Both the position numbers and the translations under genes were made by a program. DNA of 34,454 nt from Haplosporangium gracile (Eukaryota > Mortierellomycota > Mortierellomycetes > Mortierellales > Mortierellaceae), in assembly GCA_015499985.1 (NCBI GenBank), contig JAAAUF010000328.1:4768-39221 (forward strand), written 5' to 3'. Shown in pieces: positions 1 through 9,448 of the stretch (positions are counted from its first letter, which is position 1; every line of letters begins with the position of its first letter). The notes below the pieces were generated by a model, which saw only the letters and a program-made list of their open reading frames with translations, was not told where the DNA came from and did no database searches.

Positions 1-1121
1 CGACTGCTCCTACCACCGACGTCCCAACCACTGCTCCTACCACCGACGTGCCTACCACTGACGTGCCTACGACTGCCCCTACTACTGACGTACCGACGAC
101 TGCTCCCACCACCGATGTGCCTACGACTGCCAGTTCCGATGTCCCTACAACAGTGCCTGTGACGAGTAACACAGAGTCTTCCCCACCTCCAGTGACCACC
201 GAGACGATTGCTCCCACCAGCCCTACCTCGGAAATCGTCCCCATCACCACTAGTCTTGTCATCACCACCACCGAGAACACTCAGCCTATTTTCACCACTA
301 GTCTTCTCATCACCACCTCCGAGAACACTCAGCCTATTTCCACCCAGACGACGCTTTCCTTGACTGTCATCAGTGGCACCATCTACACCATCGATCCCAA
401 CGGTACCGTTCTTCCCAACCCCGGCGGAAACAATGGAGGCATTGGCGGAAACGGAGAAGGGCTGACCGGACCTGGCGCGTCCAAGGGATTGAGCCCTGGA
501 GCCACTGCAGGTTTGGCTGTCGGAAGTGTTGCAGTCTTGGCCTTGATCGCAGGAGCCTTCTTCTTGATCTTCCGACGCCAGTCGCGCCGTCTCCAGAACC
601 CCAACAACCGCTTCGTTTCTCGCTCGGCGGCTGCTGGAGCTGGTGCTGCTGGAGCTGGAGGTGATCTCGAACATTTGTACGGCTCTCGTCAGCCCGAGGG
701 CACTGGCTCACACGGCTCACACGGATCTGTCCGCCACCTTGCCGGTGGAGGAGCTGGTCACATCGTTGTCGCGCCCGAGATGATGGAACATCCTGCCAAC
801 CGCTCGAACCACAACTTGCATTCTGGACCAATGGCTTTTGGAACTAACGCTGCGCTGGGAGCACCGTCAGGACTGGCGGCCGTTCATGCCCATGATGGAT
901 ATCATGAGTCGAGCTCGGATGGTCGCGAGGTGTCGTCGAGCTATGGCGCCAGCGGTGGAAGTGCGCCTGGAGATAACACTGGCAGCGCTGGGGGTGGCCA
1001 CAGCAATCCTTTCGGTACCGCGACTGGCTCTATTCCTTCGATGCAAGGCCATCACCAGAGCTCACCCTCTGGAGGATCTGGATCCCCACAGAGTCAGAAG
1101 GGTAGCATCCACTACATTTAA
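1..1121 (+). CDS. Ser/Thr/Pro-rich single-pass membrane protein (5' partial)
   Basis: The frame is open from base 3 to a TAA at 1119-1121, so the start lies outside the window. The N-terminal part seen is a Thr/Pro/Ser-rich stalk made of nine-residue repeats of the type TAPTTDVPT, then two copies of a 16-residue repeat, then a Gly/Asn-rich spacer. One hydrophobic segment (about bases 498-572, GLAVGSVAVLALIAGAFFLI) is followed by basic RRQSRR, giving a type I topology with a Gly/Ser/His-rich cytoplasmic tail of about 180 residues. This is the plan of fungal Mid2/Wsc-like or Skg6-like wall sensors: an O-mannosylated ectodomain, one membrane span and a low-complexity tail. No catalytic domain is visible, so the sensor role is inference. 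A-rich polyadenylation-type sequence follows at 1280-1310. Confidence 0.8.
   Translation, partial: TAPTTDVPTTAPTTDVPTTDVPTTAPTTDVPTTAPTTDVPTTASSDVPTTVPVTSNTESSPPPVTTETIAPTSPTSEIVPITTSLVITTTENTQPIFTTSLLITTSENTQPISTQTTLSLTVISGTIYTIDPNGTVLPNPGGNNGGIGGNGEGLTGPGASKGLSPGATAGLAVGSVAVLALIAGAFFLIFRRQSRRLQNPNNRFVSRSAAAGAGAAGAGGDLEHLYGSRQPEGTGSHGSHGSVRHLAGGGAGHIVVAPEMMEHPANRSNHNLHSGPMAFGTNAALGAPSGLAAVHAHDGYHESSSDGREVSSSYGASGGSAPGDNTGSAGGGHSNPFGTATGSIPSMQGHHQSSPSGGSGSPQSQKGSIHYI
246..341 (+). repeat. 48-bp tandem duplication inside the stalk coding region
   Basis: Two adjacent 48-nt units (246-293 and 294-341) each encode a 16-residue block beginning TTSL and ending TENTQPIF or SENTQPIS. They differ at only a few bases, so the duplication looks recent. 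It keeps frame and lengthens the ectodomain stalk. Confidence 0.8.
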
Positions 1122-2620
1122 TTTGGCAAAGCCCCGAACTAGAGAGTCAATGCGCCGTGGTTGTTCTTTGCTGATGATGTCGCTACTTAGAGAGCTGGTT
1201 CCTTTATTCCCGCCTTTTTCTTGAAGGATTCTTAATATCAGGAATTGGGCCCTATTTATTTTTCTTATTTCTTTACCTAAAAATAAAAGCTTACAATAAA
1301 ACAAAAAAAAACTTTTTTTTTTTTTCTTTTTCTTCTGATTGCGGTTCAACCACTGTCTCTCTTCTTTTTCGTCGTTGATGTGCTGTTTTGGTGTGGTGTA
1401 TGCGTACATACTTTTTTATCGATGGGTTGTAAATAATGGATCGATATGTTACCGCCAACGCTCGCGGACCTTTCTAAGAAAGTCGAGGGTGTGGCTTAGG
1501 AATAATTTCAGGTTCGCACCTGCCTTCAAGCGGACAAAAGAAGGGCAGCAGTCGAGGGTTGAGCAAATCCTCTTTGACTTGACCTAGAATCAGACATGGT
1601 ACTTAAGGGTTCCTTATAGTCTGCTCCATGGACATCCATCCGCGACCGATGGACATATATACCAGCAGGACACACCCATCGATCCATCCATCATAGCATC
1701 GACAGCACCAGCGCATCTTATTATTAGAATTCCGGCATTGTTGTTGAAGGCGCCGTTATCATCGACCATCGACTTGTCACAGAACCAACATCTACATCGG
1801 GAGATCTTTCTTTTTTTGTGCCGGCAAGCAGGACCCGATGTAGAGGCGGAGCTTACGATCGGATGGCCGATGAGTGTTGAGGCGACACGATTCAGGAGGA
1901 CGAACGAGAGATCTTTTCAACTCCATCGTATCAGCAACAATGACAGAGGAGAGGATGTCCGCACGGTACTCTGGAGATAAAAGAGAAGTGGCGATGTCGA
2001 GTCTGGTTTTGGAGGTGAACCTTTGAACCAGCATCCGCTCGTCGCTACCTTTTCGTCTGATGGAGTCCGTTGCCGCCCTTCGACAAATGGCAACAAGTCA
2101 GTAGGAGAATAGCACTGAGCCTTGACAGTGAAGGGTCTATGAGAGTTAGACAACTGACTGTGTATGCGAGTCGAGTTCCTGTTCGGGTGAAGCGATCGCT
2201 CTACAGCACAGCAACGGAGTCTTCGACATCACTTCATCAACCAACAACACTCTTTCGCTTCAACAAAGTAACTCTCAGGATCAGCGTTGTGCAAAAAGGG
2301 CGAACCTCTGTCAGTCTGTCTCGCTTCTTTGCAGCTTTGCAGTGCAGGCGTAAGCAGACTGGTCAATTGGTCCCTGTTGCCTTTCACGCATACACACTGC
2401 GCCTACACCTTTAACAAGGCGGAAAAGCAGGAGACTCTTTGGTCGCAGAAGACTCTCAGGAGGAGGAGTCAGCAATACCATCACACCACTATCAACCCCA
2501 TACAAACACACACACACCCTTTTCTTTACACACAAAAGTGTGAGGGACAAAAGATACTCATCATTCTTCTCCTTTCTCCTATCTTTTCTTCCTTTCCTCG
2601 GGAATTTATTATGAAAATAG
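1122..2620 (+). other. Intergenic region plus upstream part of the eL39 gene
   Basis: No convincing protein gene is seen here. It holds the 3' flank of the membrane-protein gene (T-rich tract at 1313-1330), a TATATA element near 1655-1661, and the stretch that must contain the promoter, 5' leader, start-codon exon and first intron of the eL39 gene. The last 60 bases are pyrimidine-rich and end AAAATAG, a good 3' splice site. Open frames here have no protein-like composition. Confidence 0.6.
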
Positions 2621-2910
2621 CCTTCCAACAAGTCGTTCATCATCAAGCGCAAGCTCGGAAAGAAGCAGAAGCAGAACCGCCCTCTGCCTAACTGGTGCCG
2701 CATGCGTACCGATAACAAGGTATGCTTACAGCTTTTGATAGAACAAGCATGGAAACTGGAGAAAATGCCTTGCGACGTCAAGAAGTCGTTTAAAAACAAG
2801 CAGTGTCTTAACCAACCTCTGTACTTTTTTTTTTCCATGTCTATCATCCAAATTAGATCCGCTACAACGCCAAGCGCCGTCACTGGCGCCGCACCAAGCT
2901 GGGTCTGTAA
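2621..2910 (+). CDS. RPL39: 60S ribosomal protein eL39 (exons 2 and 3; start exon not resolved)
   Basis: Exon 2 (2621-2719) and exon 3 (2857-2910) join at GATAACAAG|GTATGC...AATTAG|ATCCGC. They encode 50 residues ending [11 protein letters not shown], containing [12 protein letters not shown] and [10 protein letters not shown]. This matches eL39, the small basic protein lining the ribosomal exit tunnel, usually 51 residues. Only the initiator Met is missing: exon 2 opens with Pro-Ser-Asn-Lys-Ser-Phe directly after an AG acceptor, so the start codon sits alone at the end of an upstream exon, as in many eL39 genes. The nearest ATG followed by GT is at 1596-1598, implying an intron of about 1 kb; no closer ATG|GT exists. 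An ATG at 2611 is out of frame and lies in the intron. Identity is near certain; the 5' end is not. Confidence 0.95.
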
Positions 2911-3540
2911 ATACGCCTTTTCCTTTCCTTTCGACAGGCTGTATTTTTATTGGTTTTTACGACAAAGTCTTTGGAAAGTCTCTTTCGAAACAGAGTTGTT
3001 TTGCCATTAAAGAAAGATCCCCGCTTTTCTGCGTTTGAGCACTTATCTGTACTTGTGTAGTTGGTGGTTGTGTTATTTGTTCTTGTGCGTTTATGAATTG
3101 TACTTGGACGTAGCATGGGGAATTGTTGCAGTTGTAATGAATGTATGCCCTGAGAAGATGGAAAGACGGTTGTTCTGTGTCTCCCGTTGAGTATGTGCCT
3201 TTAAGAAAGAAAGAAAGAAAGAAGGGGTTCATTTCATAGTATTGCGACATTCTTGAGGAGGTCGACGAATGAACGAACAAACAAAGTTGTGCAGCATTTA
3301 GAACCGAGAATGGGACTTTGCTTGCTGCTATATCTTCTGTCGCACTAGAAATGGGAATGTAGGTACATGTCCAAATAGTGTACGAAGATCAACAGCGAGA
3401 AACACATCGGCTTTTCGACGAGTGAGATTGCGCGGGCCTAGGACGAGACTTCAGCTTGTTTGGTTGTTTCTTTCTTGCAGGAGGGCGAGGGCGTGAAGAC
3501 AAAAGTAAGCGTCTCCGCTGCCTCACTGATGGTATCAACC

Positions 3541-3611
<71 letters not shown>

Positions 3612-3926
3612 CCTTGCCATCAACTCGCACACGCCCATATCCATCTCATTTAAAATGGCAGTCCACGACGTTGTGCTCCTTGCCCTCTCTCTTTGACTTC
3701 GCTCTCACGCAGCCCATTCGCCCTCTATTCCACCCCTTCTCTCTCCCTTCTCTCTACCTTCTGCCTTCCTTTTCTCTGCGCCTTTTTCTCTTTTTTTTCT
3801 TCTTCTTTTTCCACCCCTCTTTCCTCACAACACTCTCTCCTCTCTTCCCTCTTCCTTCTCTTCCCATCAACCCATCACTCACTAGCACAAGCAGCAACCA
3901 TCACCACCCATTAACTATCTCCTCTC
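2911..3926 (+). other. Intergenic region: eL39 3' flank and FHA-gene leader
   Basis: I find no gene. It includes a short AAGA repeat near 3203-3222, a long CT microsatellite (3541-3607) and a pyrimidine-rich tract (3690-3900) typical of a fungal 5' leader before the FHA start codon. Reading frames through the CT tract give only Ser-Leu or Arg-Glu runs. Confidence 0.6.
3541..3607 (+). repeat. (CTGT)n/(CT)n microsatellite
   Basis: A few CTGT units run straight into about 28 uninterrupted CT dinucleotides, located about 320 bp upstream of the FHA start codon. It could act as a promoter pyrimidine tract, but that is inference. Confidence 0.95.
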
Positions 3927-6335
3927 ATGCTATTCCAACCCCCATTGCCCGACTCAGACCCAGAGCCCCTGTCGCCCAGCAGTCACGAGGACACCACTCA
4001 CCCTTCCTGGTCACACGCCATCCTCGTCGAACCTTCTTACCGGCCCCCCCTCCTCAACGCCACTCAGCAACAGCAGCAGCAGCAGCGTCAAGCTACTGGC
4101 CCTTCTGACAGGAGCTCTGGAAGTGCCTATCATGCTTCTTCGGCCTACTCGCCTATTTCAAACGTCGAACTCGAGTATGTTGATACTTTGGCAGCGACAA
4201 AACAAGTCTCCTCGGGTTCCCGCTCGCTCTCGACCGACAGCTCTCAATACGGCTATGGTCTCTATGACGATGACGAGGACGAAGAGGACGAAGTCGAAAG
4301 TGAGGAGGACACTGAGCGCTTTGCTGTTGCTGCACGAGAGATTGAGAAACTGGAGGAGGAATATGTCCGACAACAGCAGCAGCAAGCGCTTGTTATCGAG
4401 GATGACGACGAAGAGGAGAGTGAGCTTAATACTTTGTGCCCTGCGACCGAGCCCTTCAAAGAAGCTGTGCCTGCGGGCGTTGAATCTGACGATAAGAAAG
4501 AGGCACAGAATTTTATGGTCCTAGAGACAACGTGTACGTTGTGTGCTTTCATCGCTTTGCCTTCGCCTGTGCCTTTGCCTTTGTTTGTTTGCTTCTTACT
4601 CTTTCTCTCTCATTCTCTATGAGTGCTTTAAAATGATCCTGTAAAAGTATCAAAGGGGACGTATGGACAGGTGTGCTCACTAACTCAACCTTACCATATT
4701 ACTGCCCCCTTTATTTTTTTTTCGCCCTTCCCTTACTTTTTTGTTGCGTCTCTGACGATCACAACACGACACAGATACGACCCGGACTGCACCCTTTGTT
4801 CACCTCGAGATTCAAGAACTGAGAGTTTCTCTGAGCAACAGCGGCCACGAGCAGCAGCACCGTCTTACTGGCACTTTACCCCGACCCCGACAATTCATCT
4901 TTGAGCCCAACACCCGGTTGTTGCTGGGGCGAGCGCCCTCGTCCGGTTTGGACCCCAAGGCCCGCTTGAAGCAGCTCTCCGAGGTCGGTAAGGACGTAGG
5001 TCAGGCTCGGGCCGAAAACGGCTATGATGATGGATTGTTCGCCAATCAAGTGATCAGCAAATTGCATGCCGCCATCTTTGAGCTTGACGGACAGTTGGTC
5101 CTCGAGGACTGGGAGTCGACCCACGGCACCTTTGTAAACGAAGAATCCATTTCTCGTAAAACCTTGCACGACCTGGACCACGTCCGATTGGGCCGTCCCG
5201 TCACCCGACGGGATATTCATTACAAACCCCTGGAGTTTGTTGTTCGCATTCAAAGTCGAGAGCATTATGAGCACCCGTTTGCGCGCGCTGATCCAGCTGA
5301 CCTGATTACTGATATTACTCACAGTCTTGACAACTCTCCTGGTACTTCTACCTCTCAGAGCCAGAAGACAGTCATTTTGGTAGATGATGACTTTGATGAG
5401 GAGGAGCAAGCTGACCTCTTGGCTTTCACTCAGACCCAGGTCGAGTCACTTGACGTTCAAGAGCCATTGGAGCGGACTCCCACTGACGAGCAGGGGACAC
5501 AGGAAGCACAGTACGGGGACAATGCGTTCCAGGAAATAGAGAACGACTATGAGGCGGACGAGGATGAGCCAGATGTAGATTATGATGATGACAGCGCATT
5601 CGAGCAACACGAAGACAACTACGAGGAGCAACAGCCGGAATTTGAGGATGAGGACGTTGCGATCAAACAGCAGCAGCACGAGGACGACTTCTTGGCAGAC
5701 GAGGTTGAGCCGGCTGCTTACTACCACCAGCGGAAGCAGCGGGAGGAGTACGATGTCGATGACGATGAGGAAGATGAGGCATCCTATCGGAAAGCTTCTG
5801 ATTACGAGCTGGATGATGATGAAGACGAGGTTCTCTCGGCCCACCCTGACTTCGCTTATTCTGACCTTACTCAGGTCATCAATTCTACCACTGTTTGTGA
5901 TGCTATCGAGGTAGGCAAACACATATTCGACATGTGCTATTTAGGTTGTTTCTATGTCCACTGCGGCGCCAGAGTCAAACTAGTCGACATCCCTTTAACC
6001 ACATCTCTTTAACTTTTCTTATTTGCCCATAGGACGACGAGAATTTGCCAATCATGGGCGAAGCTGTCATCGAAGAGACATCATTAACATCTACGACGAC
6101 GACTACGGTCACCATTGCTACTGCCTCCCCTACGGATGCAATCGTCGAGGAGGGCCAAGGCAACCATCTCAAGCGGAAGCATGCTGAACTCGAGGATGAG
6201 CCTCTTGTCCAACTCAACACCATACAGCAGGAGGCGCAGACACCAAAATCAAGGAAGACTGCGCTTTTTGCTGCTGCACTTGTTGGTGTGGTTGTCGGTT
6301 CTGTCGGCACTGTCCTGACGTTGGCCAACATCTAG
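3927..6335 (+). CDS. FHA-domain protein with C-terminal membrane anchor
   Basis: Three exons (3927-4533, 4775-5910, 6033-6335) join in frame to 681 codons. An in-frame TAA at 3912 precedes the ATG at 3927, fixing the start. Residues 1-200 are low-complexity with polyGln and Asp/Glu runs. An FHA phosphothreonine-binding domain spans about 210-350: GR (254-255), ISKLH (296-300) and STHGTFVN (317-324) are its signature, with His where Asn is usual in S-x-N-G-T. A long acidic region follows. The last 24 residues are hydrophobic (ALFAAALVGVVVGSVGTVL) after basic KRKH and KSRK motifs, giving a tail-anchored protein. Tail-anchored FHA proteins include the SLMAP/Far9-Far10/HAM-4 STRIPAK subunits, but the long coiled coil of those is not evident, so assignment is open. 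It would dock phosphoproteins at the ER or nuclear envelope. Confidence 0.88.
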
Positions 6336-7134
6336 CTGGGAACAGATATGATGTTCCCTACGGCTATAGCCAAGTATGGTCGCTTTGTGTTTTATCTGCT
6401 TAGCTTCTTCTTTTTTGTACCATTTGCGTTGATTTGCTTTTTTCTTGCGTTATTTCTTTTCTTTTGGCTCTTATCTGACCTTCACTCTGTACACACTTTC
6501 GGGCCTATACACGCGTGCCATGAGCACTCTCAAGTTTGTATTTGCCTTTTCCTTTCAACCTTTGCTATTTTTTTTTCAGCCCCGCACATGCATAGCTTTT
6601 GCAGCGTACTCGGACATGAAACCGCAAAACCACAACAAACACAACAAACACACATAGCGATCCTTTGGCAGTTGTTCAATACACACCGAGTTCTCCTTGA
6701 TTGTTATCCTAATTCGCATATGTCGTTGTGGTACAAAAAAGATATCGCGTCGCGAACTGTTTCGTGAACTCAAATTCACGCGCTCTGATGCTGCTGCTCA
6801 TTCTCTGGTTCTGTCGCGTTTGGCTCTCTGCATTGCTCTCTCTTTCTCGGTCGAGTGCTTTTGCAAACTGCGAAACTGCAAAAAGACCAACCATCTTTAT
6901 GAGATGAGAGGTGATCAAATTAACACATGCGCAGTAAAAACGACGACGACAACAATATATAGTTTGCAAAAAGTGGTTTGTATTTGATAATGTGTCAATG
7001 GTGGGGGGGGGTTTCGAAATGAATATAACAAAAAAAAAGTGAAAAAATAATGCAACTCTCCTACTCCTACTTCCTCGTCTCGTCTCGATTCATACAATGT
7101 ATAAAGCTACCTAAAAAAGAACTCAGAGAGGAAT
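6336..7134. other. Convergent intergenic region between FHA gene and GAR1
   Basis: No gene is seen. The stretch holds the 3' flanks of two converging genes: T-rich sequence after the FHA stop (6400-6600) and A/T-rich sequence near 7020-7060. Short open frames lack protein-like composition. Confidence 0.6.
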
Positions 7135-8739
7135 TTAGTAACCGCCGCGTCCACGGGGAGCACCACCACCACGGCTGAAACCACCACGTCCGCGAGGAGC
7201 ACCACCACGAGGGGCACCACCGAAACCACCACGTCCGCCGCGGGGGGCACCACCGAAACCACCACGACCACGGGGAGCGCCACGAGCTATTTTATTTGTT
7301 GGAAGAATAGCGATACACGAATAGAGATGGAGATATTAGAGATAAGGGTAATGGCCAGGCAAAAAATGCAGTACAAGGGCGGGTCAATGGGTCCTGAACA
7401 AATGATAGGGAGATGAGAAAAGATTGAAAAGTGAGAGACACTTACCACCACCACGGGCACCACCGCGACCACCGCGACCGGCGTTCATTCCCTGCATACC
7501 TCCGCGCTTGGCGACTATAAAGGTCACACGAAAAAGATCAACAAGTCTTGGGTTAGTTAACATGATCAGGAAGACCAAAAGGCAATCACCGGTAACAGAT
7601 ACAAAGCAAAGCAAGTAAAAAAAAAAAAAAAAAAAAAAACTTACCCTTGCCACCGACGACCTTGGGCTTGGGGAGGAAACGCTCGAGGGGGAGGAGCTTA
7701 TCGGGGGCAATGAAGACCTTGTCGTTGACCTTGAACGAGGTTGCGACCATACCGTCCTGGAGCTTGATGGTGAAGTAGAGCTCGTTCATGGGACCCAAGA
7801 TCTCGTCGACCTTACCGATCTGAGACTTGTTCTCGAGGTAGATGGGAGCGTTGAAGTAAGGGATCTTGACGTTTGTCGACTTGCAGACCATCTCGCCCTC
7901 GCAGGCGTGCATGAACTGACCGATCTCTGTTTTTTTGTTATGACATTTGAAAGTAATGGAGGTGGTTAGGTGTTTTGTCTTTTTCGAGCCATGAAGGTGT
8001 TATTGAATCAAAGTGTCTTCCGTTAGGGGCATTCACACATAGTTAATGGCGCCAAATATCTTCTCGATCTGCAGGAGAACGAGTGTCCACAACAAAAATG
8101 ACTCCTGAAATCAATGGTGTCCTTGATTGTATAATCGGCCTGAGGTGTCTACGACACGAACTTCAAGATATTCAGGGTAGGTTGTTGTCGCGGCAGTATG
8201 GACAGAGCGGTGAATCTGGTAGCGTCCTTGTATAAAGGTGTGGTTGAAAGCAATGGATCCGATGCTCCAGTGAATCGTCTCTCTCGGTATATGCTGTTTG
8301 ATCTCGATCCTGTATCGTCCCCTGGACTGATCGCCTTCCTTCAATTGAAAAAACTATTGTGCTAGGGAGCCAGAAAAAAGGCAGAAAGGTAAGAAGTATT
8401 TACCAGTGACGGACTCTGGTGGTCCGAACGAGGGAGCACCACCGCCAAAGCCGCCACGACCACCACGGGAACCACCGCCGAAACCACCACGGCCTGGGAA
8501 AATTGAACAAGTTTAAGAAGAGACGTTAATATCAGAGTCGTATGTTGTATGTGAGTGTGGCATTCAGATGTTCAGCCCAGGTCGTTCATAGCAAAGACAG
8601 AGAAGCGAGGTTGAAAAGAAGCGGGAGGTCGTAAAAATAAGAAAGTGTGCTGTTGTTTGTCGAAAAAGTCGTCGATGAGAGGAGGGATGTATTTTTTTTT
8701 TTTACCTCCACGGGGAGCACCACGACCTCTGAAGCTCAT
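7135..8739 (-). CDS. GAR1: GAR1, H/ACA ribonucleoprotein core subunit
   Basis: Five minus-strand exons (8739-8706, 8493-8404, 7926-7645, 7514-7446, 7286-7135) join to 209 codons, matching the usual length (about 205 residues in yeast). The N-terminus [12 protein letters not shown] begins a first Gly/Arg-rich (GAR) domain. Exon 3 encodes the Gar1 beta-barrel core: [30 protein letters not shown] and [15 protein letters not shown] are hallmark segments. The C-terminus is a second GAR domain of GRGGF/RGGAP repeats. Gar1 binds Cbf5/dyskerin and helps H/ACA snoRNPs pseudouridylate rRNA in the nucleolus. All four introns are phase 1, each splitting a G|NN codon. Intron 2 (7927-8403, 477 nt) is unusually long and contains a coding-like frame. 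Intron 3 carries a 23-nt homopolymer beside its donor. Confidence 0.97.
7617..7639. repeat. A23 homopolymer (T-run in GAR1 intron 3)
   Basis: On the minus strand this is a T run starting just after the GTAAGT donor of GAR1 exon 3. Its assembled length is uncertain, as for any long homopolymer. Confidence 0.9.
8111..8344 (-). other. Coding-like open frame inside GAR1 intron 2
   Basis: A 77-codon open frame lies wholly inside the 477-nt second intron of GAR1, on the same strand. Its translation has mixed, protein-like composition ([35 protein letters not shown]) quite unlike the low-complexity frames elsewhere here. It begins after an in-frame TAG, contains no obvious ATG and ends at TGA. The canonical exon 2-exon 3 join already gives a complete Gar1 core, so it is not needed for Gar1. 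It may be a decayed gene fragment or an alternative exon. I saw no C-box-like motif for a hosted C/D snoRNA. I do not recognise the family. Confidence 0.35.
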
Positions 8740-9145
8740 GTTATATATGTGTTATTAAGAGAAGGAAAGAGGGGAAGAGAGGGACGATCCAGCGAGAGGG
8801 TAATCGATGGATTGGAAGGGAGAGAGTGTTGATGGGTGGGGAGTGGAAAACAAACAAATGGACAACGAAGACTGTGATAAAGTATTCTAGAGGGAGACTG
8901 CTGCTCACACTGTGCCAGTACTAGAGAAGGGACTTGAATTTTTGATTTTTTTTTTTTTTTTTTGCTAGTGTTTACATGGTGCCAAAATGTGGCTTATCAA
9001 GTGACTGGTTTTACTATGCTTTTTTCTTCGAGTTGAAAGGAAGGAGCTCGATACGCGACCCAAGGAGCATAATAACGAGCAAGTCCAAAGCAAAAGGTGT
9101 GAGGTTAACGCGCCTAAGAGGCGAACAGCCAAGTTAGGCCTAGTC
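8740..9145. other. GAR1 promoter and UBL-SRA 3' flank
   Basis: No gene is seen. A purine-rich stretch lies at 8756-8830 (CT-rich leader in the GAR1 sense), and a T-run at about 8948-8963 lies near the likely 3' end of the upstream minus-strand gene. Confidence 0.55.
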
Positions 9146-9448
9146 CTAAAGGAGCTGATCCATCGGTCTGTCCTCTTGTAGCCAAGGAGCGTGCGCACTC
9201 TCCTCGGCCTTCTCATCCGCCTTGACAGAATCATCGACACCAATACCAGTCGTGTCGCCAATACCAGCATCCTCGCCAACAACAATATCATTGCCGTCCG
9301 ACAGGCCAGTCAGACCGATATATCCGCCTTGTTCTTCGTCTGGTGCCTCAGATAGACACATGCGCTGGGACACCGAGTCATCCTCCTCCATTGTGACATG
9401 CTGTGTTTCCATCAAAGCGCTTAAACTGAGATTAGCCTGGCCATGACA
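9146..9448 (-). other. Acidic in-frame extension after the UBL-SRA stop codon
   Basis: This 100-codon frame is in the same frame as the last SRA exon, separated only by the TAG at 9451-9449. It is Asp/Glu-rich and protein-like (MEEDDSVSQRMCLSEAPDEE, IVVGEDAGIGDTTGIGVDD) and ends at its own TAG (9148-9146). It is probably the true C-terminal exon, joined by an intron that removes the TAG. Candidates: acceptor ACACAG at 9401 with a CTAAT branch 30 nt upstream, paired with donor GTGGAA (9571) or GC donor GCAAGC (9565); or a 24-nt GT...AG segment (9449-9426) that splits the TAG. Readthrough or a nonsense mutation are the alternatives. Confidence 0.55.

Noticed and set aside
370..831. 153-codon minus-strand frame in the first gene
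   Set aside because: It is a shadow of the GC-rich plus-strand coding frame, which has a clear stalk, membrane span and tail.
2311..2883. 190-codon minus-strand frame over the eL39 exons
   Set aside because: It is antisense to certain eL39 coding sequence and its composition is not protein-like.
3389..3696. Open frames of Arg-Glu or Ser-Leu repeats over the CT microsatellite
   Set aside because: They are direct translations of the dinucleotide repeat with no other protein-like sequence.
7927..8403. Intron-hosted C/D snoRNA in GAR1 intron 2
   Set aside because: I found no C-box-like RTGATGA paired with a D box on the minus strand; an H/ACA type could not be judged by eye.
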